Source: Carettochelys insculpta
Taxonomy: Eukaryota; Chordata; Testudines; Carettochelyidae
Length of the DNA stretch: 64,000 nucleotides
Assembly (NCBI RefSeq): GCF_033958435.1
Contig: NC_134137.1
Location: forward strand, 105,410,501-105,474,500
Direction of reading: 5' to 3'
The first letter of the stretch is position 1. Each line of letters begins with the position of its first letter. The translations under genes were made by a program, and so were the position numbers. The notes below the pieces were generated by a model, which saw nothing but the letters and a program-made list of their open reading frames with translations, had not been told where the DNA came from and ran no database searches. Positions 12,901 to 22,420 of this stretch are shown piece after piece.

Positions 12901-15900
12901 CTCTATCAATAGATTTACCCATCACTATAGTATCTGAATACACAGCAGAACAACAAAATTAACTGTGGAGCTGCCTATATCGCAATTGAAGACCCACAGC
13001 TAATCCGTGACAGCTCAGTCAGGCTAAGAGGCTTAGGCTAAGCGAACATTTAATTGTGGTGTAGCTGTTCAGGTTTGGGCTGGAGACTACATTCTAGGAC
13101 CGTCTGAGGGGGGAGACATGAAGGCAGCTGGCATGATACCTGTGGGCATCTAATTGCAATACAGACCTAAATATTCAAAGACTCAGAGCATCCCCTTACA
13201 CCACAATTCTTTTAATAGAAAACTTGTTCAGCTCAATCGACTCTGCAATTTCTTCTATTACCCTCTCTTTCTTCGACCAGTTTACCAGCATCATTTACCA
13301 GTAGCAGCTCAGGCTACTGTTCAAACCCTGTCTTCACTCTCTCTCTTCCATTAGCCTACTTCTCTTGCTTCCACTTGCTGTTCCTTCCTGACCTAGCCTA
13401 TCCAGCTACTCTTGCTCCATTTGCAACCTGTCTCCCCAGCTCACCATTCCTCACTTCCCCGTCTCATTGCTAAGAAACCTCAGCTCCCAGCAACAATGAA
13501 TCACACACACAGTGAAAAAAATATATTGGGATCAAATGAGTAAAAATATGAGGAATGTCTTTCATCCTATACATACATGTCAGTGGACACAAAGCAAAGG
13601 AGACAGAGAAGAAATCCCTAAATTTATCATTCATATTGATAACAAAACTGTAGTAGTATTCTGTACATGCAAACTCCTCTGAACTGCCCAGCAGAGTGAT
13701 TTACCCTACATCTGAAGCCATGTGTTCTGTATTGCTAACTTGTACATATTTAATACTGTGCATCATATTGGCAAAGGCTACATGCAATGAACAATTTGAA
13801 GTACAGATATCCTGATACAATTCCACTTTCAGATCTGCAGTACTATTTTTAAGAAAATTATTTCACAATAAGCAAAGCTAAGGTAATGTAACAATGATTA
13901 TACTAGATTATTGAGTTTGGCATGTTGATTGAAGTTTCCTTAAAACTCCAAGTTAAACCTCTTTAGTCCGGCACCCTTGGGACCTGATCAGTGCAAAACC
14001 AGATAATTTTCCAAACCACAGGAGGTCAGCATCACTAGCACATTATCAAGACTTCTACTGCTTACTGGGCTTTTAGAAAACATTTAGGGGTAAATTAGAG
14101 CTAAATAAGAGCACAGAACACTGAAAGGCAGGACTGTGGGCTGTAAACAAACTTTATGGTACTGCAGGAAACCTGGACACATCCATGATAAGTGGATATC
14201 CAGCTAACTAAAATCATGCCAGAGCACGGATGTGGCCGGAACAGAGTGTTCCAGATTAGAGAGGTTCACCCCTGTGCTACACTATAAAATCACTATGAGC
14301 CTGATCCGACTCTTGCTAAGTTCACTGGAGGTGGACTGGATCCTATAGTGATAACAATGCTCATTTATAAAATTAACTTTTTCACGATACTCCTTGTTCA
14401 GCAGCAATGTGGCCAAATTTTCACAGCTTTTTATATACCCAAAGGAAGCTGCTGTTCTAATTCTGCCACTGGCAAAGGTATTCAACAGGAATACAGTTCA
14501 AAAAGTGATTCTAAACATGGCATCACACTCTTCACTGTCTATAAATATTCAGTGAAATAACTGCCATTATCATATTTGGTCAGTTTACATGCAAATAAAC
14601 TGATCTGTCAAACATACAAACTCACAGAATCACAGGGCTGGAAGGGACCTCAGGAGGTCATCTAGTCCAGCCCCCTGCTTCAAGCAGTCTGGGGCTTCTA
14701 AGTGTCAATGGCTGCCTTTGGATCACACTAAATCCTAAAATGCATATCATAAAAATATGTTAAATATTTTCAGATCACTTTAATTTTCTTGATAGTGCAA
14801 AAATACTCACCACTGTCAAATTCTTCCTTATGGCGACGTTGCATATGACTTTGCAGAAAGGAATAGTTCATAAAGGCCTTATCACAAAACTGACACTACA
14901 AAACAGAAAATAAATACTTGTTTTTGTAGCAACATTAAGTGCTGGTCTTTTTAATTATAAGTTATCATATTTTGAATTAGCCTCAGCCCTATTACACTTC
15001 TGCATACAATGTCAGTAGTCCATTCTAGTACCTGGCAGCTGTTTTCCTCCAGAATACTACTTTAAATTCCAACATTATTCTATTTAAATTACACAGCATG
15101 CTAGTGGTAACCAAAGAAACATTCAAGCTTTAGTAGCAACATTAGCAGTTATGTCCCCTGAAAATGAAGCCACTAGATGGTGACAAGATCACAGACTCTT
15201 AAAAATGTCTGGCATTCTTACTGACAGAAAGTAACAGTGGACTATACTGTGAGAAAATACACTCTCTCACACCAACATACACACACTTGCTAATTAATGA
15301 TATAACTAAAATGGAAAAAGATTAAATTATTTCCCCAATTATCATGCACTCTTAACTTTAAAATAAAATCTCCATTTGGGCTGAATTTTTCAATGTCTGG
15401 TTTAAAAAAAAACCATGAAATATGAGGGTATGTCTTCCCTACAGGGAAGACAGACCCTGCCACAGTCAACCTCCTGCATTTGATTTAGCACTTCCAATTG
15501 GGACACGCTAAACCAAAGTTACAAGGTGCCTGCATCAGCACCAGTACTCCTGCCCCTCAACGGGAAATCGGTGGAAGCAAACACTTCTGCCGACCTTCCT
15601 TAGTGGAGAAGGTGTGGAAGCTTGATGTACGGTACATTGACTCCAGCTACGTAAATAATGTATCTGGAATTGTGTGCCTTAATTCCATCTTCTGTTGTAG
15701 CACAGACCTGCCCTGAGGAATATACCTGCAACTGTTTTGGAATTCAACAAAGTTGAAAATAAAAATACGTGTACTTTTCCCACTGTGCAATTGTATTGCC
15801 ACACTTTCTCTCCCTACTCCAAAGCATGTAACTCAACAATAGCTGAACGGAGGAACTTGGCTTTCAATAGTTTACACTTTGGAATATACACAAGTGTCTG

Positions 15901-18900
15901 TATTAAGGGTGAGTGTATGGAATGATAAAATACTTGTCAAGTCACCCTGGTAATGTGACAGGGTAAGATGACTTCTGCTTTGTGCAATCTAATTTTAGAT
16001 GTGCCAAGCAATTGGGAATCCAACCCTCTTTTTGATAAATTATTACTTAAGTTAATAGCACTTACTATTAAGAAGTATTTTCCTAATGGTCAACATCAAT
16101 TTTCCCTTTCTTAATTTCATCCCTAGTGAATGCCTTCTTTGATTATGCTAAAACTGTTCTATTTTGCATGATATTACCAGGACTTACTCTGCCCCTCAAA
16201 CACTTTAGCAGATTCTAATGCAGGATTAGGGTGCTAGCCTTCTTTCATACATCAAACTCCCCAGCCTTCAAAGGTCTTCTGTAGTGCTTATCTGCACTCC
16301 TTTGAATTAATGAAATTCCCAGAAGTTAAAGCACCCCATGTCCTCAAGCCCCTGCCCTGACTTCTACACTCCCCACACTCACAGCCCCCACCCTGAAGGA
16401 CCCAAGCTATGCTGTGTAAATCTTTTAGTATTAAACATAAATAACTTGCAACCACCAGTAAAACCACTATTAAGTTACATTTTGTTGGACAAATGAAAGA
16501 AAGTACTGACTTAAAACCTAGATAAAGAAGGTATAGCACGGTGGCAAAGCAAAGAACTATCTAGGACTTTATACTGTAACAGATTGTGTATGATTTATGG
16601 TATTAAATTGGTTGTGAAATACTATTATCCATTCAAGCAGTAAACTTATGTCAGCCAAACTTTCCTTTAGTGGCAGCAAACTTATTCGACAACTAACATA
16701 TGGAATGTTAACATTATGTGCCTATGTGCCTGGTGACAATATTCCTCAAACTATGCTTCATAGTATTAAATACAAAAAATATACTATATAACATTAAGAT
16801 TCTTGCACAGATTATCAAAATATGAAAAATTGAAATACAACAGAAAGCTGGAATTCCATTAGGATACTGTCTGAGTTTTTGAGCCTTAAAATTATCACAT
16901 CATAATAGCAATTCCTTCTGACAATTACTATATTTAGCTATTATCACTCATTCTGGTGATAAAGACATTAAACTTAAACTTTTAAGACATTAAACTAAAA
17001 ACTTAAAATTCAATTGGTAAGCATCACATTAAAAATAAAGTGCACATGCAATAAGAAAGGCAAATAATTGTTTACAGGGGCCACAAAGGGGCCAAAGCTT
17101 TAATGGGCATGGAACTTGAACTACTTGCTGACCAAAACAAAAAGCAGTCAAGTAGCACATTAAAGACTAACAAAATAATTTATTAGGGGAGCTTTCATGG
17201 AACAAACCCTCTTCTTCAGACCATAGCCATACCAGAACAGACTCAATATTTAAGGCACAGAGAACCAAAAACAGTAATCAAGGAGGACAAATCAGAAAAA
17301 AATGATCAAGGTGAGCAAATCAGAGAGTGGAGGGGTTGGTGGTGGTGGGGGATGGAGTGTTTTGATGTCTGTTTTGTGCCCATTAACCCTTTGTCTAAGG
17401 GAGTTAGAAGTCTGTCCAATATACAAATCATCTGGGTATTGCTGGCACACTATGGCATATATGATGTTAGTTGAGGAGCTTGCTGACCAGGACGAGCAAA
17501 AACCCTATTATCTGACACTCCAGGAAGCGAAATGCTTACTAAGGACAAGTGATTTGTAATTGTTGCTTACTAGGCAAGCTGTACTCCTAGAAATGGATAA
17601 TCTGAAGTCCTCTATTTAGACCCAAAATGCTCACACCATTTTACAGATATTACTTAATATTTTCAGAACTCATCCCTCACTAGACCTGACTCTTACAGAC
17701 AATAACTCCAAAGAATAAAAGAGAGAGAAAGAGCTCTTTATTTTATATGGCCTTAAATGAAAAATGAGAAGAGGCTTCCTGTCTCAGTTTTCTTGTAAAT
17801 ACCACTGAACAGAAGAAGGAAGATAAACTGTACTCCTAGCCCAACGCTTCACTTGATTCTTCTTCTGGCTCTGCTCTGCCAGATGTGGTCTATATGCATT
17901 TTGAAAAAAATGCACATATTTGTGTTCTTAAGTGCAATAAGGAGATTATTGTCATTCAGTTAAGAACATAAGAACAGCCAAACTGGGTCAGACCAAAGGT
18001 CCACCTATCCCAGTGTCCTGTCTTTTGACAGTGGCCAGTGCCAGGTGCTCCAGAGGGAATGAACAAAACAGGTAATCATCTCGTCCTTCATTCCCAGCTT
18101 CTGGCAAACAGAGTAGGGACACCATTGCTGCCTATACTGGGTAATAGCTGAAAAGTCCCAGTCGTACTAGTCTCTCCTCATACGCCAGTCATTCAATACC
18201 CCTAATGATTTTTGTTTCCCTTTTCTGAATTCCCGCCCCTGCCCCCACCCCCAAATTCCAGTATATCTTTTTGGAAATGAGGTGATCACATCTGCCACAG
18301 GGAGATAACATATTTTTCAGTCTTAGTATCTATCCCTTTCTAAATGATTCCAAACATTGTTTGCTTTTTTTGACTGTCACTACACACTGAGTGTATGTTT
18401 TCAGAGAACTACCCACAATTACTGCAGGATCTCTTCCTTGACTGGTGACAGTTAATTTAGACCAGATCATATGTATATATGTATACATGTATGTATAGCT
18501 GGAATTTTTTACATGTATAGCTGAGATTATGTTTTCCAGTTGTGTTCACAATTAAATTATCACAGGAGCTCAGTTTTCATTATCAACTCTAGTCAGATAC
18601 TCTGATCAAGCAAGATGTAGAGCTTCTGAAATGCAAATCACATCACCAGCTTATCCATAAGGCCCCTATCCTGCAGCTGAACCCACAAGGACCTGGACTC
18701 ACATGGGATCCTAATGAATTCTGCCCACATGGATACCATTATATGATTGAGGCCCATGTTACAGAAATATAAAACTAGAATAATCTGCTTTTAAAAATAT
18801 AATTTGGGACAAAAAGTACCTCTCTTTTTATTGAGCAAATGAGCTTTATGATGTATGTTTTCCTTAGTCAAGACTCCTTAGGGGAAAAAAAACCACCAAA

Positions 18901-20031
18901 AAATGAAGACTTTTCCTACCCCTGTGACATGCTGCTGTTCCCTCCAGTTAGAGTTGAAACACAGTGGTGGCACAACATGAGAAAGCTTGCATTGCTCCTA
19001 CCTATTCTCTCCCTGTACTACTCAATAAACAAGACTTTGATCTTCAGGAGTGACAGACGAGCATCTTTCACAAAAGTTAAATGAACTTTCAATATGCATA
19101 CACAAACACATAAAGTTAGCCCAATGTCATGTTTGCCAAGTTTAAGCTTAGTATAGTCTTCAAATTTCAGAATACCTTTTAAGGCGGTTATACATTCCCC
19201 AAAGACTTGTTAAAAGAAAATTAAGAAAGCTGATAGATCCTTAAGCTGTTATTCTTTCTAAGACTTAATGGGCCCTATTCTCCCCTGCCTGCCATCCACC
19301 TTGTGTAACCATCTGCTTCAGATTCACTTTAGGTATGTGACACAGGATGGAAAAGTGAATGCAAGCCTGAAAAAAGCTCACCACTGAAAAGAATCAGCTG
19401 GAAATTAAACCATAATGCCTCCTCTATAAAACGCTATCACATGCTGACCCCGAAGTGCTGGGAACAAAGCACAAGCCCTGGGGAGTATATCCCCCAGCCG
19501 GCAAGAAAGTGTTTCCCGCCTACCCTAAGGGCACAGCACAGAGAGGATGAGTGTAGCCGTGTGTCCCACCTGGTGATATACGGCTCTGGCCTCCAGCATC
19601 ATCTGCTGGGTGCTGATCATCTTCTTCCGCCGCCTGCACTCCTCCTTCAGCAGCTTCATCTCCTGGGCGCGGCGGGCCGCCTCCTGGGCCTGCTGCTCCA
19701 GCTGCGCGTCTGCCGCCCTCAGCGCCTGCTCGCGGCCCTGCAGCTGGGCGCCCAGGTGCTCCTGGCAGTGCAGCAGGTACTCGATGGAGAGCTGCGCCAG
19801 GCGCACCAGCTTGAGCAGCAGCGGGTCGGCGGGGCCGCGGCAGTGTGGGCAGCGCAGCCGCTCGGCGCTGCAGAAGGTGACGTGGCCGAGGTGCTCCTGC
19901 AGGGTGGCCACGTCCAGCTCGCCCGCCACCCGCTCCACGTCCACGGCGCTCAGCCGCCGCCAGTCCGGGCTCCCGTGCCGCGCCCGGAACTGGAAGGCGG
20001 GCAGAGGCCCCGGCGCGGCGGCGCTGCTCAT
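3932..20031 (-). CDS. DZIP1: DZIP1, DAZ-interacting zinc finger protein 1 (iguana), 5' part of gene: six exons, about 345 codons
   Basis: DZIP1 acts at the basal body and transition zone in ciliogenesis and modulates Hedgehog/Gli signalling. The coding exons join in frame: 20031-19570, 14895-14811, 12312-12188, 6843-6682, 5534-5397, 3994-3932. The protein starts with the DZIP1 N-terminal domain (roughly residues 8-125, containing a CPHC motif). A C2H2 finger follows at about residues 155-176 (C-X2-C-X12-H-X4-H), then long coiled coils. The start is ATG at 20031; an upstream in-frame extension has no better ATG. All splice sites seen are GT-AG. Vertebrate DZIP1 is usually some 850-900 residues, so about 60% lies beyond the low end. 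The paralogue DZIP1L is less likely, because the neighbour DNAJC3 and the residue matches favour DZIP1. Recognised from memory, not by a search. Confidence 0.93.
3995..5396 (-). other. DZIP1 intron 5
   Basis: The intron contains the pogo-like MITE at 4073-4615. The remainder is AT-rich with no recognised feature. Confidence 0.8.
4073..4615. mobile_element. Pogo/Tigger-like non-autonomous DNA transposon
   Basis: The left end CACTTGAACCTCCATAATCC and the right end (complement CACTTCGACCTCTTTAATCC) form inverted repeats. TA follows the right end, and the left flank is degenerate (AA). The interior is G+C-rich and lacks a transposase. The open frames in it are not genes. Confidence 0.6.
5397..5534 (-). 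CDS. DZIP1: DZIP1 coding exon 5
   Basis: 138 bp, 46 codons, phase 0. The acceptor AG is at 5535-5536 and the donor GTAGTA follows ACAG at 5397. It encodes coiled coil beginning [20 protein letters not shown] and ending in MMQLLEKQ, collinear with DZIP1. Confidence 0.9.
5893..6264. mobile_element. Harbinger-type MITE, degraded
   Basis: The left end GGCTTGGTCTAAACTAGG and the right end (complement GGATACGTCTAGACTATG) resemble the TIRs of the other elements here. No clear target duplication remains, so boundaries are approximate. It lies in DZIP1 intron 4. Confidence 0.5.
6682..6843 (-). CDS. DZIP1: DZIP1 coding exon 4
   Basis: 162 bp, 54 codons, phase 0. The acceptor AG is at 6844-6845 and the donor GTAAGT follows GAAT. 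It encodes a highly charged coiled coil including [20 protein letters not shown], a very conserved stretch of DZIP1. Confidence 0.93.
7390..7690 (+). mobile_element. CR1-type LINE 3' fragment, old
   Basis: The end at about 7625-7680 (ATCAAACCAGATAATTTGGTGGTTCC, then TTCTGGCCTTAAACT) resembles the 3' terminus of a CR1-family LINE. The upstream limit is uncertain. Confidence 0.45.
7790..9003 (+). mobile_element. CR1 LINE 3' part, interrupted by a hAT-like element
   Basis: 7790-8229 matches the C-terminal ORF2 region of CR1 (GTGTCCAGTTCCGGGCACTG, then the GGTTGATTTAGTCTGGAGAAG block). 8913-9003 is the CR1 3' end (GGACTAGATG ... TCCTATGATTTTATA). The two halves are collinear and separated by an insertion at 8230-8912. 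Confidence 0.75.
8230..8912. mobile_element. hAT-like non-autonomous transposon
   Basis: The left end (GGCCTATCAATTTAACAG) and right end (CCATTAATTTGGTAGGGTCC) are degenerate inverted copies of a terminus like CAGGGCCCTACCAAATTCAC, which is common in turtles and crocodilians. The centre carries an imperfect palindrome of GCTGCTG-type repeats around 8450-8580. An 8-bp duplication is not recognisable. Confidence 0.6.
9004..11148. other. DZIP1 intron 3 sequence, nothing recognised
   Basis: The stretch is AT-rich. A less AT-rich part (10690-11140) with short open frames may be an old repeat, but no family was identified. I see no splice-flanked coding exon here. Confidence 0.5.
11149..11236 (+). 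mobile_element. CR1 LINE 3'-end fragment
   Basis: GGTGCTTGGTCCTGCCATGA followed by GGACTCGATGACCCTTCCAG and TTCTGTGATT is the CR1 3' terminal segment. Confidence 0.75.
11240..11345. mobile_element. Short foldback MITE fragment
   Basis: Words such as TTATTTTGAAATAAG, TTATTCCAGAACAGC and TTCCAGAATAGC form local inverted repeats like a Harbinger-type foldback element. The ends are lost. Confidence 0.35.
11346..12187. other. DZIP1 intron 3, remainder
   Basis: AT-rich unique-looking sequence; nothing recognised. Confidence 0.5.
12188..12312 (-). CDS. DZIP1: DZIP1 coding exon 3
   Basis: 125 bp. With one base carried from exon 2 it gives 42 codons and ends in phase 0. The acceptor AG is at 12313-12314 and the donor GTAGTA follows TAAG. 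It encodes coiled coil [20 protein letters not shown] and continues to AHMVRFSK, the conserved end in DZIP1. Confidence 0.92.
12955..13160. mobile_element. Degraded MITE remnant
   Basis: ATCGCAATTGAAGACCCACA and CATCTAATTGCAATACAGAC flank a symmetrical core (TTTAATTGTGGTGTAG), resembling a Harbinger-type foldback family. Low certainty. Confidence 0.3.
13949..14274. mobile_element. Pogo/Tigger-like MITE, family with CAGGTTGAACCTCTCTAGTCC ends
   Basis: The left end (CAAGTTAAACCTCTTTAGTCC) and right end (ATTAGAGAGGTTCACCCCTG) are inverted repeats of this family. The interior matches the copies at 28308-28807 and 34464-34781, for example the TTACTGGGCTTTTAGAA block. Confidence 0.75.
14628..14705 (-). 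mobile_element. CR1 LINE 3'-end fragment
   Basis: CACAGAATCACAGGGCTGGA and GACCTCAGGAGGTCATCTAG are the reverse complement of a CR1 3' end. Confidence 0.8.
14811..14895 (-). CDS. DZIP1: DZIP1 coding exon 2, C2H2 zinc finger
   Basis: 85 bp, starting in phase 0 and leaving one base. The acceptor AG is at 14896-14897 and the donor GTGAGT is at 14805-14810. It encodes the single zinc finger of DZIP1 ([19 protein letters not shown], then RRH); the zinc ligands C, C, H, H are all present. Confidence 0.95.
15424..15700. mobile_element. Probable foldback MITE, degraded
   Basis: It begins GTATGTCTTCCCTACAGGGA and contains a core of GGAAGCTTGATGTACGGTAC-type words, as in a reptile Harbinger-like family. 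The right end is unclear and no gene is present. Confidence 0.35.
15701..17123. other. DZIP1 intron 1 sequence, nothing recognised
   Basis: AT-rich, with no coding exon, RNA gene or clear repeat terminus seen. Confidence 0.5.
17135..17478 (-). mobile_element. Penelope-like element, 5'-truncated: GIY-YIG piece plus 3' tail
   Basis: On the minus strand the element opens inside a GIY-YIG endonuclease domain ([20 protein letters not shown], about 17430-17370). It then runs into the 3' tail with a hammerhead-type core (CTGAAGA at 17219-17213, GAAA at 17196-17193). An 11-bp duplication CTTGCTGACCA flanks it (17124-17134 and 17479-17489), defining the insertion exactly. Penelope-like elements combine RT with a GIY-YIG endonuclease; the RT portion is absent here. 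Confidence 0.8.
17955..18565 (-). mobile_element. CR1 LINE 3' part (ORF2 C-terminus and 3' end)
   Basis: It begins with the reverse complement of the CR1 3' end (TAAGAACATAAGAACAGCCA, then CTGGGTCAGACCAAAGGTCC). It continues through C-terminal RT sequence (GAGTGTATGTTTTCAGAGAA ... GAGATTATGTTTTCCAGTTG). A small ATGTATACATGTATGTAT-like expansion lies at 18470-18500. Confidence 0.85.
18566..19569. other. DZIP1 intron 1, exon-proximal part
   Basis: Nothing recognised apart from the splice donor GTGGGA at 19564-19569. Confidence 0.5.
19570..20031 (-). CDS. DZIP1: DZIP1 coding exon 1
   Basis: 462 bp, 154 codons from ATG at 20031 to CAG before the donor GTGGGA. It encodes a short Ala/Pro-rich leader, then the DZIP1 N-terminal domain with [20 protein letters not shown] and [21 protein letters not shown] coiled coil follows, ending in [20 protein letters not shown]. 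The exon is strongly CpG-rich, as expected at a promoter-proximal exon. The antisense and shifted open frames across it are shadows. Confidence 0.95.
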
Positions 20032-20260
20032 CCCGGCCGGGCTGCCGGCGCCGCGGGGCCCCAACTGCCGCCCCCGGCGCCGGCCCAGGGCCCGGCCCTG
20101 GCCTCAGGCTCTGACCGCCAGCCGGGCCCGGAGCCCCCCGCGCGGCCGCTAGGCGCCGGCGTCCGCCGCGTTGCTATGGCAGCTGCGGGGAGAGAGCGAG
20201 GGTGAGATGCACGGGCGCCCCCAGCGCCTCGCCCCAGCCCCCTCCTCCCCCCTCCCACCC
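20032..20260 (-). promoter_or_regulatory. DZIP1 promoter / 5' UTR CpG island
   Basis: GC- and CpG-rich sequence directly upstream of the DZIP1 ATG and continuous with exon 1. No TATA box is evident. It contains the X-box-like site at 20170-20183. The transcription start is not determinable from sequence alone. Confidence 0.7.
20170..20183. promoter_or_regulatory. RFX X-box-like motif
   Basis: GTTGCTATGGCAGC matches the imperfect palindrome bound by RFX factors (ideal GTTGCCATGGCAAC) at 12 of 14 positions. It lies 139 bp upstream of the DZIP1 ATG, the usual zone for ciliary-gene X-boxes. Confidence 0.65.
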
Positions 20261-20264
20261 CCAC

Positions 20265-20930
20265 TACTGCTTCTTCTCCCCACCCGCCCCACCCATACTG
20301 ATGCCTCATCCACTCTCACCTGCCTCACTCACCCCCCCATATTCCGACCCACCTCACCTCACCCTGACCCATACTGCTGCCTCCTCCCTGCCCCCACCCC
20401 TACTACTGTCTCCTCCTCTTTCCCCTCACCCCCACACCCATCCCATACTGCTGCCTCGTCGCCCTCCCCACCCCCCTACTCCATCCCCACACAGACTGCT
20501 GCCTCATCCCCCTTCCCACTCACCTTTCACCACCCACACTCCCATCCCTGTACATACTGCTGCCTCATCCCCCCACCCCAAAAACCTTCTCCCAAACACC
20601 TGGTCTACCCGCACCACCTCATCCTCCTTCCCAAACACCTTCACGGGCACTTGATGCTCCATCCACACCACCTCACACACACTACCTCATCTCCCTCCCT
20701 AAACACATTCCCACTCTCACCCCGCTCACCTCAAGACCCTCATCCACACAAACCTCACCCCATTCACAAACACTTGCAACCATAGCCCTCACTCTCCTCT
20801 GAACACCTCACCCCCATCCTCACCACCCCATTCGCCACACACCTCACTCTACCATCCCCAAACACTTCACCGCTGTCCTCACCACCCCATTCCTAAACAC
20901 TTTGAACCCTTCCACTGCACTTTCTTTCCT
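20265..20930. repeat. C-rich degenerate minisatellite
   Basis: Units such as CCCATACTGCTGCCTC recur with a spacing of about 30-60 bp between 20290 and 20570. They grade into CACCTCA/CCCCA-rich repeats up to about 20930. Long plus-strand open frames here are products of C-rich repetition, not genes. Confidence 0.7.
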
Positions 20931-21659
20931 CACACCCAATGACTTGTCCTCCTGCATACACAACTCCTTTTGTACACACCTCAGCTTCTCACCCTTCCAC
21001 TCATTTCCAAACACATCCCAGGCTCCCCCACACAACTTATACTGAATACACACTCCACTCTACCCCTCCATCCTGTGCACCTCAGAAACACATCCCAAGT
21101 TTCTTTCCCTCCAGCCACCTCCTACAAACACTACACAGCCTTTTTGAATACACATCACTCAATAGCCACATTTCACATCTCCCATTTCTAGTATACACCT
21201 CCAAATAATTTATACAACCCACATCTACTCCAATGTATATAAAATGCACAACTACACCCATGCTGAAGATGCTGAAGGGCATAATGTAGGATGAGGGAAA
21301 TGAGACAAGAGACAGAGACAGAGTGCATGTGAGACTGGGGCCTGGTTTTATTCAAAGTTGCACAGATTTAATTAAAAGTATGATTTTTTTAAACCAATTT
21401 GGGTAAACCAGACAGTTTATGTAAGTTCTTCATTAGTTAAATCAATATTAAACCAAGTTTAATTAGGAATGTCCACAGAGGGTTTTGAATTGGTTTAAAT
21501 AAGGCTTGGTCTAGACTACAAAGTTAGATTGACATACATTGCCTTGTGTTGACCTTGTTCAATTCTGTGTCCAGCCAACATTGGTAGTCACAGGATGTAG
21601 TAAAACCACCTTACTGAATGGTGAGCCATGGTCAACACAGTGTAAATGTAGTCTGTCTT

Positions 21660-21801
21660 GGAAGGGTGTGGAAACTTTCTCACTGGAGGTTTTCAAATGA
21701 AGGCCGGATAACCATCTGTTTAAACACAACAAATCCTGCATTTTGGCAAGAGGTTAAGTTAGATTATTTTTGGAGTTCCTTCTAACACTGTGATTCTATG
21801 A
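21660..21801 (+). mobile_element. CR1 LINE 3'-end fragment nested in the Harbinger element
   Basis: GGAAACTTTCTCACTGGAGG ... GTTCCTTCTAACACTGTGAT, then TCTATGA, matches the CR1 3' terminal region. Confidence 0.75.
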
Positions 21802-22069
21802 CACTGCATAATCTATCAATCCTCCTTGCAGTCTCCAGCAGCTGTTCCATAATGACTCATTCCCTTACTGATGACTCAGTGGTGGCTCTGAACACAATTT
21901 TAAACTCCACTGAAAGCCACTCCTCCTTTACAGCCCTCCATGTGTTTTTGATATACCTTTTCCAGATTGCCTACCTTTACAAGCAAACCTAGCACTCCAC
22001 CCTTGTTGTGTATTACCATCCATGCCTGCTCCGCAGTTCACGGAGAGGTACTGAATGTCTCCCTGCCTG

Positions 22070-22420
22070 AAAGAGAAAGGCAGATTGGATCTCCCTGGAC
22101 TCAGAAAAGTAAGAGGGAGCTGTGCCAAGAACAGCTTTGGACCTGCTAAAGAAATGTGGACATCCACAAGCAAATCACATGAACAATGTAGGCAAAGGGG
22201 TACAACAAGGATGAACAGCAGTGCCACATGAAAATAAAGAACTTTGCCAGGGAGCACATTAGGTCTGGTGCTGTGCTGCAGACCTGCCTCCTTTACAAGC
22301 AACTGCATGCCACATTGGGTGGAAATCCCACTAACACCCAGCAGACCACTGTGGATACATTGGAGTATGTGACAGACCTCTGCAGTGAACATGAAGAAGG
22401 AATAGGAGGGAAGATGCAAT
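22070..22420 (+). pseudogene. Harbinger Myb/SANT-like DNA-binding protein, decayed
   Basis: Harbinger elements carry a Myb-like protein that works with the transposase. The plus strand reads VDIHKQIT, then GYNKDEQQCHMKIKNF, then LLYKQLHATLGGNPTNTQQT and TVDTLEYV. This is the second half of the Myb-like domain and the following YKELxxILGG-type segment. At least two stop codons lie before 22228. The N-terminal part is barely recognisable around 22075-22140. Confidence 0.65.

Noticed and set aside
19441..20205. Long plus-strand open frame (254 codons) across 19.44-20.2 kb
   Set aside because: It is antisense to DZIP1 exon 1, whose minus-strand frame encodes the conserved domain and ends at a valid donor; GC-rich DNA keeps other frames open.
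20171..20785. Plus-strand open frames of 204 and 150 codons upstream of DZIP1
   Set aside because: Pro/Ser/His-rich translation of a degenerate C-rich minisatellite, with no domain.
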